Source: DASYQD01 sp963837455
GTDB lineage: Bacteria; Acidobacteriota; Thermoanaerobaculia; Multivoradales; JAIOJS01
DNA: 64,000 nt
Direction of reading: 5' to 3'
NCBI GenBank assembly: GCA_963837455.1
Contig: CAWINM010000001.1
Span: forward strand, 2,480,001-2,544,000
Under the pieces are notes generated by a model. The model saw only the letters and a list, made by a program, of their open reading frames with translations, was not told where the DNA came from and made no database searches. This document shows, one piece after another, positions 45,023 to 53,338 of the stretch. The first letter of the stretch is position 1. Each line of letters begins with the position of its first letter. A program made the position numbers and the translations under genes.

Positions 45023-47337
45023 AACCCCTCGGCGGTCTCCCCGAGCTCCAGCTCCCCGCCGGCGAGCCCCTGCTCGAGGGCTCGCGCGCGGAGTTCCACC
45101 TCGCCGACTACCTCGAGGTGCTGCGCCGGCGCTGGCGCCTCGCGGCCGCCTTCTGCGTCGTCTGTGGCATGGGTGGGCTCGTCCACTACTTCGTGACGCC
45201 GCGCATGTACCAGGCGACCACCACCATCCAGATCGATCGCCGCACCCTCTCGCTGGGGGCCAACGCGGACACGCCGTGGGTGGAGAACTGGTACAACATG
45301 GAGTTCTACCCCACCCAATACAACCTGCTCCAGAGCCGCGGCCTCGCCGAGCGAGTGGTGACAGACCTACGCCTCTACGAGGATCCGGTGTTCAACCCCA
45401 CGTGGGCCTCCTGGAGAGGCCAACACCGCGGCGCCACGCCGGAGCTCGACGCCGCGCAGCTCGGTGGACTGGGAATGCGGCTGCTCGGCGGGCTCGAGAT
45501 CGCGCCGCTCAAGAACACCCAGCTGGTGGCGATCAACTACCGCTCCAATTCGCCCGACCTCGCCGCCAAGATCGCCAACGGCGTCGCCGACTCGTTCATC
45601 GACTGGGGCATCGAGGACCGCTCGACCTCGGCGGTCAAGGCGTCGAGCTTCCTCGGCAAGCAGATCGATGAGCTCAAGCAGGAGATCGCCGACAAGGAAT
45701 CGACGCTGCAGGCTTACGGGCGGCGCTCCGACATCGTCGCCATCGACCCCACCAACAACCCGACCCTGCAGCGGATGCAGGCGCTCAATCGCGATTACAT
45801 CGCCGCCGTCTCGGCGCGCATCGAGAAAGAGGCGGCGTACAACCAGGCCAGCAACGCGCCGGCGGAGACCATCGCCGACAGCCTCTCGGGCGGGCTGGTG
45901 AGCACGCAGCGGCACGACCTGCTCGCCATGGAGCAGGAGTACCAGGCGAAGAAGAGCACCTACAAGCCGGACATGCCGGTGATGGTGGATCTGCAGGCGA
46001 AGATCGCCGACGGCCAGAAGCGTCTCGACAGCCTGGTTGCCGAGACCGTGGAGCAGGCGCGGCGCAACGCGCGCACCGAGTGGGAGACCGCCAAGCGCCA
46101 GGAGGAGGCGCTGCGCGCCGAGCTCAACCGCGCCCGCGAGGAAACCATCAGCATGGGCTCCGCGGCGGTGCAGTACAACAACCTCAACATGGAGGTCGAG
46201 ACCCAGCGCCAGCTGCTCGACGAGATGCTCAAGCGGCAGTCCGAGACGGCGGTGACGGCCCGCCTGCAGGCGACCCGCGAGTCGAACGTGCGCGTCGTCG
46301 ACCGGGCCCTGGTGCCGGGGACGCCGTTCGCACCCTCGATGCGCCGCGACGTCGGCATGGCGCTCGGCCTCGGGCTCTTCCTCGGCATCGGCTGCATCTT
46401 CCTGCTCGAGTACCTCGATCGCAGCCTCAAGACCGCCGAGGAGGCCGAGCGCGTGCTCGGCCTGCCCGTGCTGGCGGTGATCCCCGACGTGCTCGAGCGC
46501 CCCGGCCGCTATGGCTACGGCCTCTACGGCTATGGTTACGGCGGACGCAAGCGCCGGCGGGCAGGTGCTGGCAAGCGGGGCAAGGGCGGCAAGACGCCGG
46601 AGGAGCTCAAGGAGATCGAGCTGCTGCCGCAGAGCAAGCCGCGGCACTCGATCTCCGAGGCCTACCGCTCGTTGCGCACGGCGCTGCTGCTCTCCTCGGC
46701 GCAGCAGCTGCGGGTGATCGCCCTCACCTCGGCGCAATCAGGCGAGGGCAAGACCGCCACCGCCGCCAACCTGGCGGTGGTGATGGCACAGCTCGGCCGG
46801 CAGGTGCTCCTCATCGACGCCGACCTGCGCAAGCCCCGCCTGCACCGCGTCTTCAACCTCTCCAACCGGGAGGGGCTGGTGCACTGCCTCACCGGCGGCG
46901 GTCAGCTCGAGCAACTCATCCGGCCTACCGGCGTCAACGGGTTGTTCCTGCTCCCCTCGGGGACCATCCCCCCCAACCCCTCCGAGCTGCTCGCCTCCGA
47001 TCGCATGCGCGAGCTGCTCGAGGTGGCGCAGCGCCGCTTCGACCTGGTGGTCGTCGATACGCCGCCGCTGCTGGCGGTGACCGATGCCTCGGTGCTCGGG
47101 TCGATGGTCGATGGCGTGGTGTTCTGCCTCTACGCCGGGCGGGTGCAGCGCGCTGAGGCGCTGGCGAGCACCGACCGCCTTCGGATTTCGGGAGCGCGGG
47201 TGCTCGGTACCGTGCTCAACCGCTATGTCGCCGGCAAGGGCGGCGACGGCAAGCATTCCTACTACTATTACCAGTACCATGCCTACGGTGAGAGCGACGA
47301 GCGGCCGAGCGGCGCGTCTGGGACGTCCGCCGCTTGA
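45019..47337 (+). CDS. wzc: Wzc-type polysaccharide co-polymerase with tyrosine autokinase, probable CTG start
   Basis: The preferred start is CTG 45019, overlapping the wza TGA, with AAGGAG eight bases upstream. It restores the typical Wzz start FHLADYLEVLRRRWRL; the next option, GTG 45118, would truncate it. The 772-residue protein has a Wzz domain, a coiled coil, a second membrane helix (MALGLGLFLGIGCIFLL) and a BY-kinase domain with Walker A SAQSGEGKT, Walker A' LLIDADLRKPR and Walker B LVVVDTPPL. The tail is tyrosine-rich (HSYYYYQYHAYG), the autophosphorylation site. An unusual Gly/Tyr linker (YGYGLYGYGYGGRKRRR) precedes the kinase. Confidence 0.9.
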   Translation: MKPLGGLPELQLPAGEPLLEGSRAEFHLADYLEVLRRRWRLAAAFCVVCGMGGLVHYFVTPRMYQATTTIQIDRRTLSLGANADTPWVENWYNMEFYPTQYNLLQSRGLAERVVTDLRLYEDPVFNPTWASWRGQHRGATPELDAAQLGGLGMRLLGGLEIAPLKNTQLVAINYRSNSPDLAAKIANGVADSFIDWGIEDRSTSAVKASSFLGKQIDELKQEIADKESTLQAYGRRSDIVAIDPTNNPTLQRMQALNRDYIAAVSARIEKEAAYNQASNAPAETIADSLSGGLVSTQRHDLLAMEQEYQAKKSTYKPDMPVMVDLQAKIADGQKRLDSLVAETVEQARRNARTEWETAKRQEEALRAELNRAREETISMGSAAVQYNNLNMEVETQRQLLDEMLKRQSETAVTARLQATRESNVRVVDRALVPGTPFAPSMRRDVGMALGLGLFLGIGCIFLLEYLDRSLKTAEEAERVLGLPVLAVIPDVLERPGRYGYGLYGYGYGGRKRRRAGAGKRGKGGKTPEELKEIELLPQSKPRHSISEAYRSLRTALLLSSAQQLRVIALTSAQSGEGKTATAANLAVVMAQLGRQVLLIDADLRKPRLHRVFNLSNREGLVHCLTGGGQLEQLIRPTGVNGLFLLPSGTIPPNPSELLASDRMRELLEVAQRRFDLVVVDTPPLLAVTDASVLGSMVDGVVFCLYAGRVQRAEALASTDRLRISGARVLGTVLNRYVAGKGGDGKHSYYYYQYHAYGESDERPSGASGTSAA

Positions 47338-47386
47338 GATGTACACCCCGGTGCTCGCAGCGCCCCGCTGACCGCGGCATGCGTTC

Positions 47387-48136
47387 GTGATCGATCTTCA
47401 CTGCCACATCCTGCCGGGAGTGGACGACGGGGCGGTCAGCCTCGCCGACGCGGTAGCAATGTGTCGCCTGGCACGGGCGGACGGCTGTACGGCGATGGTG
47501 GCGACCCCTCACCGCCGTCACCCCAGCTTCCCCAACGCCACCCAGCCGGCGCTCGAGGCCGCCCTCGCCGATCTCGTCGCCGCCCTCGGCGGCGAGCCCC
47601 CGGAGCTGCGGCTGGGGGGCGAGATCCGCGTCGACTCGGAGCTGCTCGCGGACCTCGAGGATGCCCGCGGGGAGTCTCTCGCGCTCGCCGGCAGCCGCTA
47701 CCTGCTTCTCGAATTGCCGCGGGTGGAGGTCGGACCCCCGCCAGAGGAGCTGGTGCACGAGCTGCAGCTGGCCGGCTGGCGCCCGGTGCTCGCGCACCCC
47801 GAGCTCTTCGGCTGGCTCGACGTGCCGCGGCTCGCCGCCCTGGTGGAGGCGGGAGCGGCCCTCCAGGTGACCGCAGCGGCGGTGACCTCCGACTTCGGGC
47901 GCTTCCCCCACCAACGGGTCTGGGAGCTTCTCGACGAGGGCCTCGTGCACTTCGTCGCCTCCGACTCCCACTCACCGACCTGGCGGCCGCCAGGTCTCTC
48001 CACCGCGCGGGCGCTGCTCGAGCGCCGGCTGGGAGCGGCCACGGCACGCCATCTCGTCGAGGAGAACCCTGCGCGCGTACTCGCCGACCTGCCTCTGGCG
48101 ACGCCGGTGGCGGCGGGCCACGGGGGCGCGGCTTGA
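47387..48136 (+). CDS. CpsB/YwqE-type PHP-fold tyrosine phosphatase
   Basis: This 249-residue protein starts at GTG 47387. PHP-domain metal ligands are visible: DLHCHILPGVDDG, ATPHRRHP, GGEIRVD, LAHPE and FVASDSHSP. Manganese-dependent phosphatases of this family dephosphorylate bacterial tyrosine kinases and cycle with Wzc-like proteins to control chain export. The position directly after wzc supports that role. The stop overlaps the next TTG start. Confidence 0.88.
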   Translation: MIDLHCHILPGVDDGAVSLADAVAMCRLARADGCTAMVATPHRRHPSFPNATQPALEAALADLVAALGGEPPELRLGGEIRVDSELLADLEDARGESLALAGSRYLLLELPRVEVGPPPEELVHELQLAGWRPVLAHPELFGWLDVPRLAALVEAGAALQVTAAAVTSDFGRFPHQRVWELLDEGLVHFVASDSHSPTWRPPGLSTARALLERRLGAATARHLVEENPARVLADLPLATPVAAGHGGAA

Positions 48137-49638
48137 CGGTCGCGGGGAGTGTCTGGCGGCGCCTGCCCGTCGCCCTTCTGCTGTGGCTCGTGGCGGTTTC
48201 GGCGGCGGCGACCGTCGACCCCTTCTACCTGAGCCGGCTGCAGGAGGGGATCGCCGCTGCCGAACGGGGTGCCCACGCCGAAGCGGCGAAGAGCCTGCGC
48301 CTGGCCTGCTTCGGCATGCTCGACGAGGAGCCGCAGCTGGCCGACTGCCTGGTGCGGCTCGCCCTCGAGCAGGCCAAGTCGAACGACCGCGACGGTTTCG
48401 CCCAGAGCTTTCGCCGTCTCGTCGAGGGGGAGGAGCTGGTGGGCCTCTACACCAAGGCCGGGCTGCCCCCCGCCCTCACCGTCCCCTTCGAGGAGAAGGT
48501 GCTCGAGTGGATCCCCCGCGCCGCGCTCGCCACCGCGGCGGGCTTCCAGCGGCTCGCCGTCGACCAGCGCGAGACGCAGCTCGCCGGGCTCCCCGCCAAG
48601 ACGCGGCTCGAGCGGCTCGCGAAGCTGGAGAAGGAGGAGCCGAAGTCACCACGCTGGCCCCTGCTCGTGGCCCGTATCGAGAGGCAGGAGGGGGAGGCCC
48701 GCGCCGCCATGGCGGCCGCCGATCGCGCCCTGCGCATCGACGACAACCTGGTCGAGGCGCGCTGCTTGCGCGGGTGGGCGCGGGCCGAGCTGGGTAGGTT
48801 CGCGGATGCCGCCGACGACCTCGCGGGCTGTGCGGCGAGCGACCCCGCCTTCGCCGTCGCCGAGCTGCGCAGCCGCGTCGAGCTCGCGCAGTGGACGGAG
48901 GCGGAGAGCCTTCTTGCCACTCTCCCCGAGGCGCAGCGCCGGCAGCCGGCGGTGGCCGCGCTCGCGAAGCGCATCGAGCGGGGCACGCCGCGGCGCCAGG
49001 GTCCCGATGCGGCGGCGGCCCCGGTGAGCTCTCCGGCACAGCGGTCCCCTGCCACGGCAGCGAGCATGACGGGCAGCGAGCCGCCGGCCGCTGCGGCGGG
49101 CGCGGGACGCGACGGGGTGCGGGCGCGCCCGGGCCGAGCGGGTACCCCACCGCCGGGAGCGGGCGGTAACGCCGGCACCGATCACGGCGGCCGCGGTTCT
49201 GCCGCCACGCCGCCGGCGGACCCCCCGGTGGCCGGTGGGCCACCCGGTGGCGCCCTCCCGCCGGGCGACGAGACGCTTCTGGCCCGCGCGCAAGCCCAGC
49301 TCGCGGCGGCGCGCACGGCCGCCGACATCGAGCAGGCGTACACCTTCGTCAGCGCCCTCGCTGCCCGCTATCCGACGCACAGGCGGGTGCAGCACACGGC
49401 GGCGGAGATCGCCTACCGGGCGTCGCGCTGGAGCGACGCCGTTCGCCACTTCCGCCAGGGTGGCGACCCGGGCGAGGCGCAACCCCTCCTTCTCTTCTAC
49501 TTCGCGGTGTCGCTGTGGGAGAGCGGAGCCCACCAGGAGGCCGCTGCGCTGATGCGCCGCTGCGAGGGCAAGCTGAGCCCGACGCCGTTCGTGCAGGCCT
49601 ATCGCGACAAGATCCTCGGACCGGCACCGCGGCCCTAG
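48133..49638 (+). CDS. Secreted TPR-like protein with Pro/Gly-rich linker
   Basis: This 501-residue protein starts at TTG 48133, overlapping the cpsB-type stop as TTGA. A signal sequence (RLPVALLLWLVAVSAAAT) is followed by two helical-repeat blocks, residues 25-275 and 375-495, which resemble TPRs. They are separated by a 90-residue Ala/Pro/Gly-rich low-complexity linker. It has no catalytic motif. Within a Wza/Wzc locus a periplasmic TPR scaffold for the export complex is plausible (compare BcsC or AlgK), but it is not otherwise similar to them as far as can be seen. Confidence 0.7.
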   Translation: MTVAGSVWRRLPVALLLWLVAVSAAATVDPFYLSRLQEGIAAAERGAHAEAAKSLRLACFGMLDEEPQLADCLVRLALEQAKSNDRDGFAQSFRRLVEGEELVGLYTKAGLPPALTVPFEEKVLEWIPRAALATAAGFQRLAVDQRETQLAGLPAKTRLERLAKLEKEEPKSPRWPLLVARIERQEGEARAAMAAADRALRIDDNLVEARCLRGWARAELGRFADAADDLAGCAASDPAFAVAELRSRVELAQWTEAESLLATLPEAQRRQPAVAALAKRIERGTPRRQGPDAAAAPVSSPAQRSPATAASMTGSEPPAAAAGAGRDGVRARPGRAGTPPPGAGGNAGTDHGGRGSAATPPADPPVAGGPPGGALPPGDETLLARAQAQLAAARTAADIEQAYTFVSALAARYPTHRRVQHTAAEIAYRASRWSDAVRHFRQGGDPGEAQPLLLFYFAVSLWESGAHQEAAALMRRCEGKLSPTPFVQAYRDKILGPAPRP

Positions 49639-49688
49639 CGGCCCAGGGTCTCCTGCCGGGCGGGGCGGTGCCGCCGACAGCTGCGAGT

Positions 49689-49697
49689 TGCTATACT
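49689..49697 (+). promoter_or_regulatory. Extended -10 promoter upstream of 49743
   Basis: TGCTATACT is an excellent extended -10 (TATACT, 49692-49697). It would start transcription near 49704 with a 39-base leader that contains GAAGAGG, a plausible ribosome-binding site before ATG 49743. No convincing -35 is visible, as expected for an extended -10. Confidence 0.55.
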
Positions 49698-49742
49698 GCA
49701 GCGTCCGGGGTGGCAGTCCCCCGCAATCGGAAGAGGTTCAAC

Positions 49743-50432
49743 ATGCGGAGAGAATCGATCATGGGTGTCGCGTCGCGTGTGGGCATCTCCGCCTCGTTCC
49801 TCTCGCTGCTGCTCGCCGGTGGGCTCGCCGCCCAGACGGCGATGCCGGTGCCGCGCGCCCTCATCGGCGACGTCGCCTGCATCCCCAAGAACGGCCACAC
49901 GGTGGTCCAGGCGGTTGCCGGGGTGCTCGACCCCAACCAGGAGGTGAGGGTCTACTTCCGCCGCCAGGGTTACGGCGATTTCTACTGGGTGCCCTCGCGC
50001 CCCTCCTCCGATGGTCGCTTCTGGGCAGTGCTGCCGATCCCCGAGCCCGACAACCACCAGGCCGAGGTCTACGCGGCGGTGGTGTCTCCAACCGGCGTCC
50101 CGCTCGCGCAGTCGCGCGTCGTGCAGGTGCCGGTGGAGCCCAACTGCCACGTGCAGCTGGGCAACGCGCAGCAAGCGGACGCCACCCACCTCATCGTCGG
50201 CGAGACCTCGCTGGGGCAGAAGTTCCGCAAGGTCGCCTGGTGGCAGTGCGAGGGGATCCGCGAACGCATCGACGTGCGCGGCGAGCGCCGCGACGACGAG
50301 GCCTGCCTGCCCATCGCCTGGTGGGAGCGCCCCGAGATGCTGGCTCCGCTGGTGCTCATCACCGGTGGGGGCGTCACCACTACGGTGGTGCCCCCCGAGG
50401 TGCCGCCGGAGCTGTCGGAAGCCAACCCCTGA
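49743..50432 (+). CDS. Secreted protein of unknown function in the exopolysaccharide locus
   Basis: This 229-residue protein has its own promoter and a signal peptide (VGISASFLSLLLAGGLAAQ). The mature part starts with a beta-rich domain (ALIGDVACIPKNGHTVVQAV, EVRVYFRRQGYGDFYWV, FWAVLPIPEPDN) that looks like an Ig-like or transthyretin-type fold. It contains cysteines in VACIP, PNCHV, WWQCEG and EACLP. The C-terminus holds a hydrophobic stretch (MLAPLVLITGGGVTTTVVPP) that could be a membrane anchor or cell-wall-spanning helix, then an acidic tail. I do not recognise the family. Its place among export genes suggests an envelope role. Confidence 0.65.
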   Translation: MRRESIMGVASRVGISASFLSLLLAGGLAAQTAMPVPRALIGDVACIPKNGHTVVQAVAGVLDPNQEVRVYFRRQGYGDFYWVPSRPSSDGRFWAVLPIPEPDNHQAEVYAAVVSPTGVPLAQSRVVQVPVEPNCHVQLGNAQQADATHLIVGETSLGQKFRKVAWWQCEGIRERIDVRGERRDDEACLPIAWWERPEMLAPLVLITGGGVTTTVVPPEVPPELSEANP

Positions 50433-50470
50433 GCGGGACAGCTCGCTCGCGGGTCTTGCTCGCCGGCCCG

Positions 50471-52123
50471 CTAGCCTGACCCGGCACCGCCGGCGAGGAC
50501 GAGCTCGACCGTGCCGGGGGCCGTTCGGCCACCGGCGAGCGGACGCCAAACGAGACGGTGGGGCCCGGCGCTCACCGCCACCGGCAGGCGCAGCAGGGCA
50601 CCTGCCTTGACCGGAAAGCAGCCCGCGCCGAGGCCGTCCCAGGCGAGGTCGACCGCAGCGCCCTCGGGAGGCGCGGTGTCGACCGTCACCCCGAGCGCCG
50701 TCGCCGGCTGCGCCGCCACCACCTCGAGCGCTGCCGCGCCCCCCTGGTACAGCCACTGCTCGCCACCCCAACGGGTCGCCGCCAGCGAATCGGGCGAGGG
50801 CACACCGACGTCGCGCCGAGCTTGGGCCAGGCGCTGCCGCGCTCGCAGGTACGGCCAGCGATCGCGATAGCTCCGATGCACCTGCCCGAGCACCTCGGCT
50901 GCCTCGTCCGGGTGGCCGCGGTCGAGCAGCGCCTCCGCCTTGGCGGTGGCGTAGGGTGCCCACTCCTCGCTCCAGAGCCGCTCGGCGCGCCGCTCCCACA
51001 CCCCGGCCCGCTCGAGGTCCCCGGCCGCGACCGCTGCCAGCGCCGCCTGGGCCGGCGGCAGGTCGGGCGACAGGCTGGCGAGGCGGGCCAGCACCTCCGG
51101 CGGCAGGGAGGCCTTGTCGAGCTGCCAGAGGGGCAGAGCCCAGGAGAGCCAGCCGCTGAGCGCTGTCGCCTGCGTGGCGCCAACCGGGCCGGCGGGCAAC
51201 TGCTCGATCGCTTGCGTGAAGAGGGCCGCGGCACGTTCATCGGGCGGCGCGCTGGCGGTGACGCCAAGCAGGTCCGAGCGCCCCCCCTGCTCGTCACCTC
51301 CCGCGAACCGTCGCTCGGCGTCCACCAGCTGCTCCTTCGACGCGGCGATGGTGAGGGGCAGCCAGCGCTGGCGGGCGGCGCAGTACCCTTGCCAGTCGCC
51401 ACGGCGAGCGGCCGCCTGCTGCAGCAGGTCGTAGGGACGCGGCTCGACGGGGAGCACCGACTCGAGCTCCTCGCGGCTGGCGGCCACGGCTGCCCAGGCC
51501 GGGAGCAGTGCGCCGAGGGTGTCCGGGTCGGCAAACGCCGCCCGCAACAGCTGGTGGCCGGCATCCCGTTCCGCCGTCGAGAGCGCGTGCCAGGAGGAGA
51601 GGTAGCCGGCCACGAGCAGCCGCCGGGGCTCGGGACTGCCGGGAGCCAGGCTCGCAGCGTAACGCAGCGGCGTCCGCCACGCCTCGGGGTGCGCGTAGAG
51701 GTCGTCGCCGTGGCGGCGCCAGTCGGCGAGCAGACGCGCCGCGCCGATCAGCATCGCGGAGTCCCAGGAGCTGGGGCGACGGGCCAAACCGGCGCGCCCC
51801 AGCTGCTCGGCGAGCGTCAGCCGCGCCTCGGCGCGGCGGCCCTCGGCGGCCGCCTCGGCACGGGGGAGCGCGGCGATGGTGCGGGCCTCGAAGGCGTCGT
51901 TCCACAGGACGCGGGCGAGGGCGACGCCACTGTCCGCGGGATCGGGGTCACGACGGGCACGGCTGGCGGCAGTGGGGTGGCTGGCGGCGGCCCCCGTCGT
52001 CTCCCAGCGCCCCTGCGCGAGCTCCCTCGCCGCGCGCTCGCGCCGGTACTGCAGCGGCGAGGCAACGAACAGCACCAGGGCGGCGAGAGCCGCCGCCCAG
52101 GGGGCGAGGGGGAGGCGGCGCAT
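50471..52123 (-). CDS. Membrane-anchored helical-repeat protein of unknown function
   Basis: This 550-residue protein starts at ATG 52123 and has one N-terminal hydrophobic helix (APWAAALAALVLFVASPLQ) that anchors it with the rest outside. Residues 60-420 are Ala/Leu-rich helices with loose TPR-like periodicity. The last 90 residues form a small beta-rich domain (AVDLAWDGLGAGCFPVKAGA and onward). I do not recognise the family. It is divergent from the VanZ-like gene and convergent with the unknown secreted protein at 49743. A scaffold for polysaccharide export is only a guess from location. Confidence 0.6.
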   Translation of the reverse strand: MRRLPLAPWAAALAALVLFVASPLQYRRERAARELAQGRWETTGAAASHPTAASRARRDPDPADSGVALARVLWNDAFEARTIAALPRAEAAAEGRRAEARLTLAEQLGRAGLARRPSSWDSAMLIGAARLLADWRRHGDDLYAHPEAWRTPLRYAASLAPGSPEPRRLLVAGYLSSWHALSTAERDAGHQLLRAAFADPDTLGALLPAWAAVAASREELESVLPVEPRPYDLLQQAAARRGDWQGYCAARQRWLPLTIAASKEQLVDAERRFAGGDEQGGRSDLLGVTASAPPDERAAALFTQAIEQLPAGPVGATQATALSGWLSWALPLWQLDKASLPPEVLARLASLSPDLPPAQAALAAVAAGDLERAGVWERRAERLWSEEWAPYATAKAEALLDRGHPDEAAEVLGQVHRSYRDRWPYLRARQRLAQARRDVGVPSPDSLAATRWGGEQWLYQGGAAALEVVAAQPATALGVTVDTAPPEGAAVDLAWDGLGAGCFPVKAGALLRLPVAVSAGPHRLVWRPLAGGRTAPGTVELVLAGGAGSG

Positions 52124-52131
52124 TCGCCAGT

Positions 52132-52137
52132 AGTGTA
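52132..52137 (-). promoter_or_regulatory. -10-like TACACT close to the 52123 start (minus strand)
   Basis: On the minus strand TACACT begins 14 bases before ATG 52123, so the expected transcription start is about two bases before the ATG. Confidence 0.4.
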
Positions 52138-52148
52138 GCGGTGGTGGC

Positions 52149-52154
52149 TATAGT
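52149..52154 (+). promoter_or_regulatory. -10-like TATAGT close to the VanZ-like start
   Basis: TATAGT begins 17 bases before TTG 52166, predicting a leader of about five bases. It shares the short divergent gap with the minus-strand element at 52132-52137. Confidence 0.42.
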
Positions 52155-52165
52155 ACCGGCCCCCT

Positions 52166-52579
52166 TTGCGCCGGCCCCTCCCCACCACCTGGACCCTGCT
52201 CGCCCTCGGCTGGGCCTGCCTGGTGTGGGCACTGCTCACCGCCGGCGACGTGCCGGCGGCACGGGTGGTGGCCGTCTGGCTGCCGCCGCCCCTGCTCCCC
52301 ATCGAGGACAAGCTGGCGCACCTCGCCATCTTCCTCGTGCAGGCGCTGCTGCTCGAGCGCGCCGCCGTGGCGCGGCTGTCCCAGGCGCGTACGCTGCTGC
52401 TCGCGGTGGTCGTCTGCCTGGCGCTCGGTGCGGCCACCGAGCTGCGGCAACGCTCGGTGCCGGGCCGCGAGGCCGATATCGCCGACTTTGCCGCCGACGC
52501 TCTGGGTGTCGGGCTCGGCGCGGCGTTGCTGCCGGCGATCCGCCGTCCCCTCGCGGCGCGCCCGCTCAGCCTGGTGTGA
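52166..52579 (+). CDS. VanZ-like membrane protein
   Basis: This 137-residue protein starts at TTG 52166 and has four hydrophobic helices. VanZ-family motifs are present: DKLAHLAIFLVQA and the C-terminal GAATELRQRSVPGREADIAD followed by FAADALGVGLGA. VanZ proteins are small membrane proteins linked to teicoplanin resistance in enterococci, but most relatives lie in exopolysaccharide loci with unknown roles, as here. The 3' end overlaps the convergent ABC ATPase gene by 14 bases. Confidence 0.85.
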   Translation: MRRPLPTTWTLLALGWACLVWALLTAGDVPAARVVAVWLPPPLLPIEDKLAHLAIFLVQALLLERAAVARLSQARTLLLAVVVCLALGAATELRQRSVPGREADIADFAADALGVGLGAALLPAIRRPLAARPLSLV

Positions 52580-53332
52580 CCGCCTCCTGCAGCTGGGCCG
52601 GCACCGGGGGCTCGTAGCGCTCCAGGACTTCTCTCGGCTTGCCGTCGGCGACCAGGCGCCCCTCGGCCAGCCACAGGCAGCGGCTGCACTCCTCGAGCAG
52701 CACCTTGCCGCTGTGGGAGACCATCAGCACCGTGGCTCCGCTGACCAGCAGCTCGCGCAGGCGGGCGTAGCACTTGAGCTGGAAGGCGGCGTCGCCGACC
52801 GTCAGCACCTCGTCGAGGATGAGGATCTCGGGGTTCCAGGCGGTGGCGATGGCGAACCCCAGCCGCGCTGACATTCCCGACGAGTAGTTGCGCAGCGGCG
52901 GCGTCGATGAACTCGGCCAGCTCCGCAGAAGTCGACGATGGAGTCGAAGCGGGCGACCACCTCGCGCCGGCTGTGGCCGAGCAGCAGGGCGTTGAGCATG
53001 ACGTTCTCGCGGCCGGTGAGCTCGTAGTCGAAGCCGGTGCCGAGCTCGAGCAGCGGCGACGACGCGCGCCTGCACGTCGACGCGACCGCGGGTCGGTTTG
53101 AGGATGCCGGAGATGACCTTGAGCAGCGTCGCTCTTGCCGGCGCCGTTGCGGCCGACGATGCCCACCACCTCGCCGCGCTGCGATGGTGACGTCGACGCC
53201 GCGCAGGGCCCACAGCTCCTGGTAGGTGAGCGCACCGCTGACGAGTGGATGGCGTACTCCTTGAACGACGGCAGGCGCTGCTTGGCGAGCCGGTAGCGAG
53301 CGCCACGTCGTCGAGGCGGATGAGTCGGCCAT
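52566..53332 (-). pseudogene. wzt: Polysaccharide ABC exporter ATP-binding protein (Wzt/TagH-like), frame broken by indels
   Basis: Reading across frames on the minus strand gives an ABC ATPase of the Wzt/TagH type: LIRLDDVAL at the N-terminus, VGIVGRNGAGKSTLLKVISG with Walker A, the family's ENVMLNALLLG segment, signature NYSSGMSARLGFA and Walker B ILILDEVLTVGDAAF. The last 200 bases toward 52566 are clean. At least six single-base changes fall between about 52880 and 53330, mainly inserted bases. It energises the adjacent permease. No extra C-terminal sugar-binding domain is present, unlike some Wzt proteins. Sequence error is the likeliest cause of the breaks. Confidence 0.75.
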
Positions 53333-53338
53333 CGGCGC

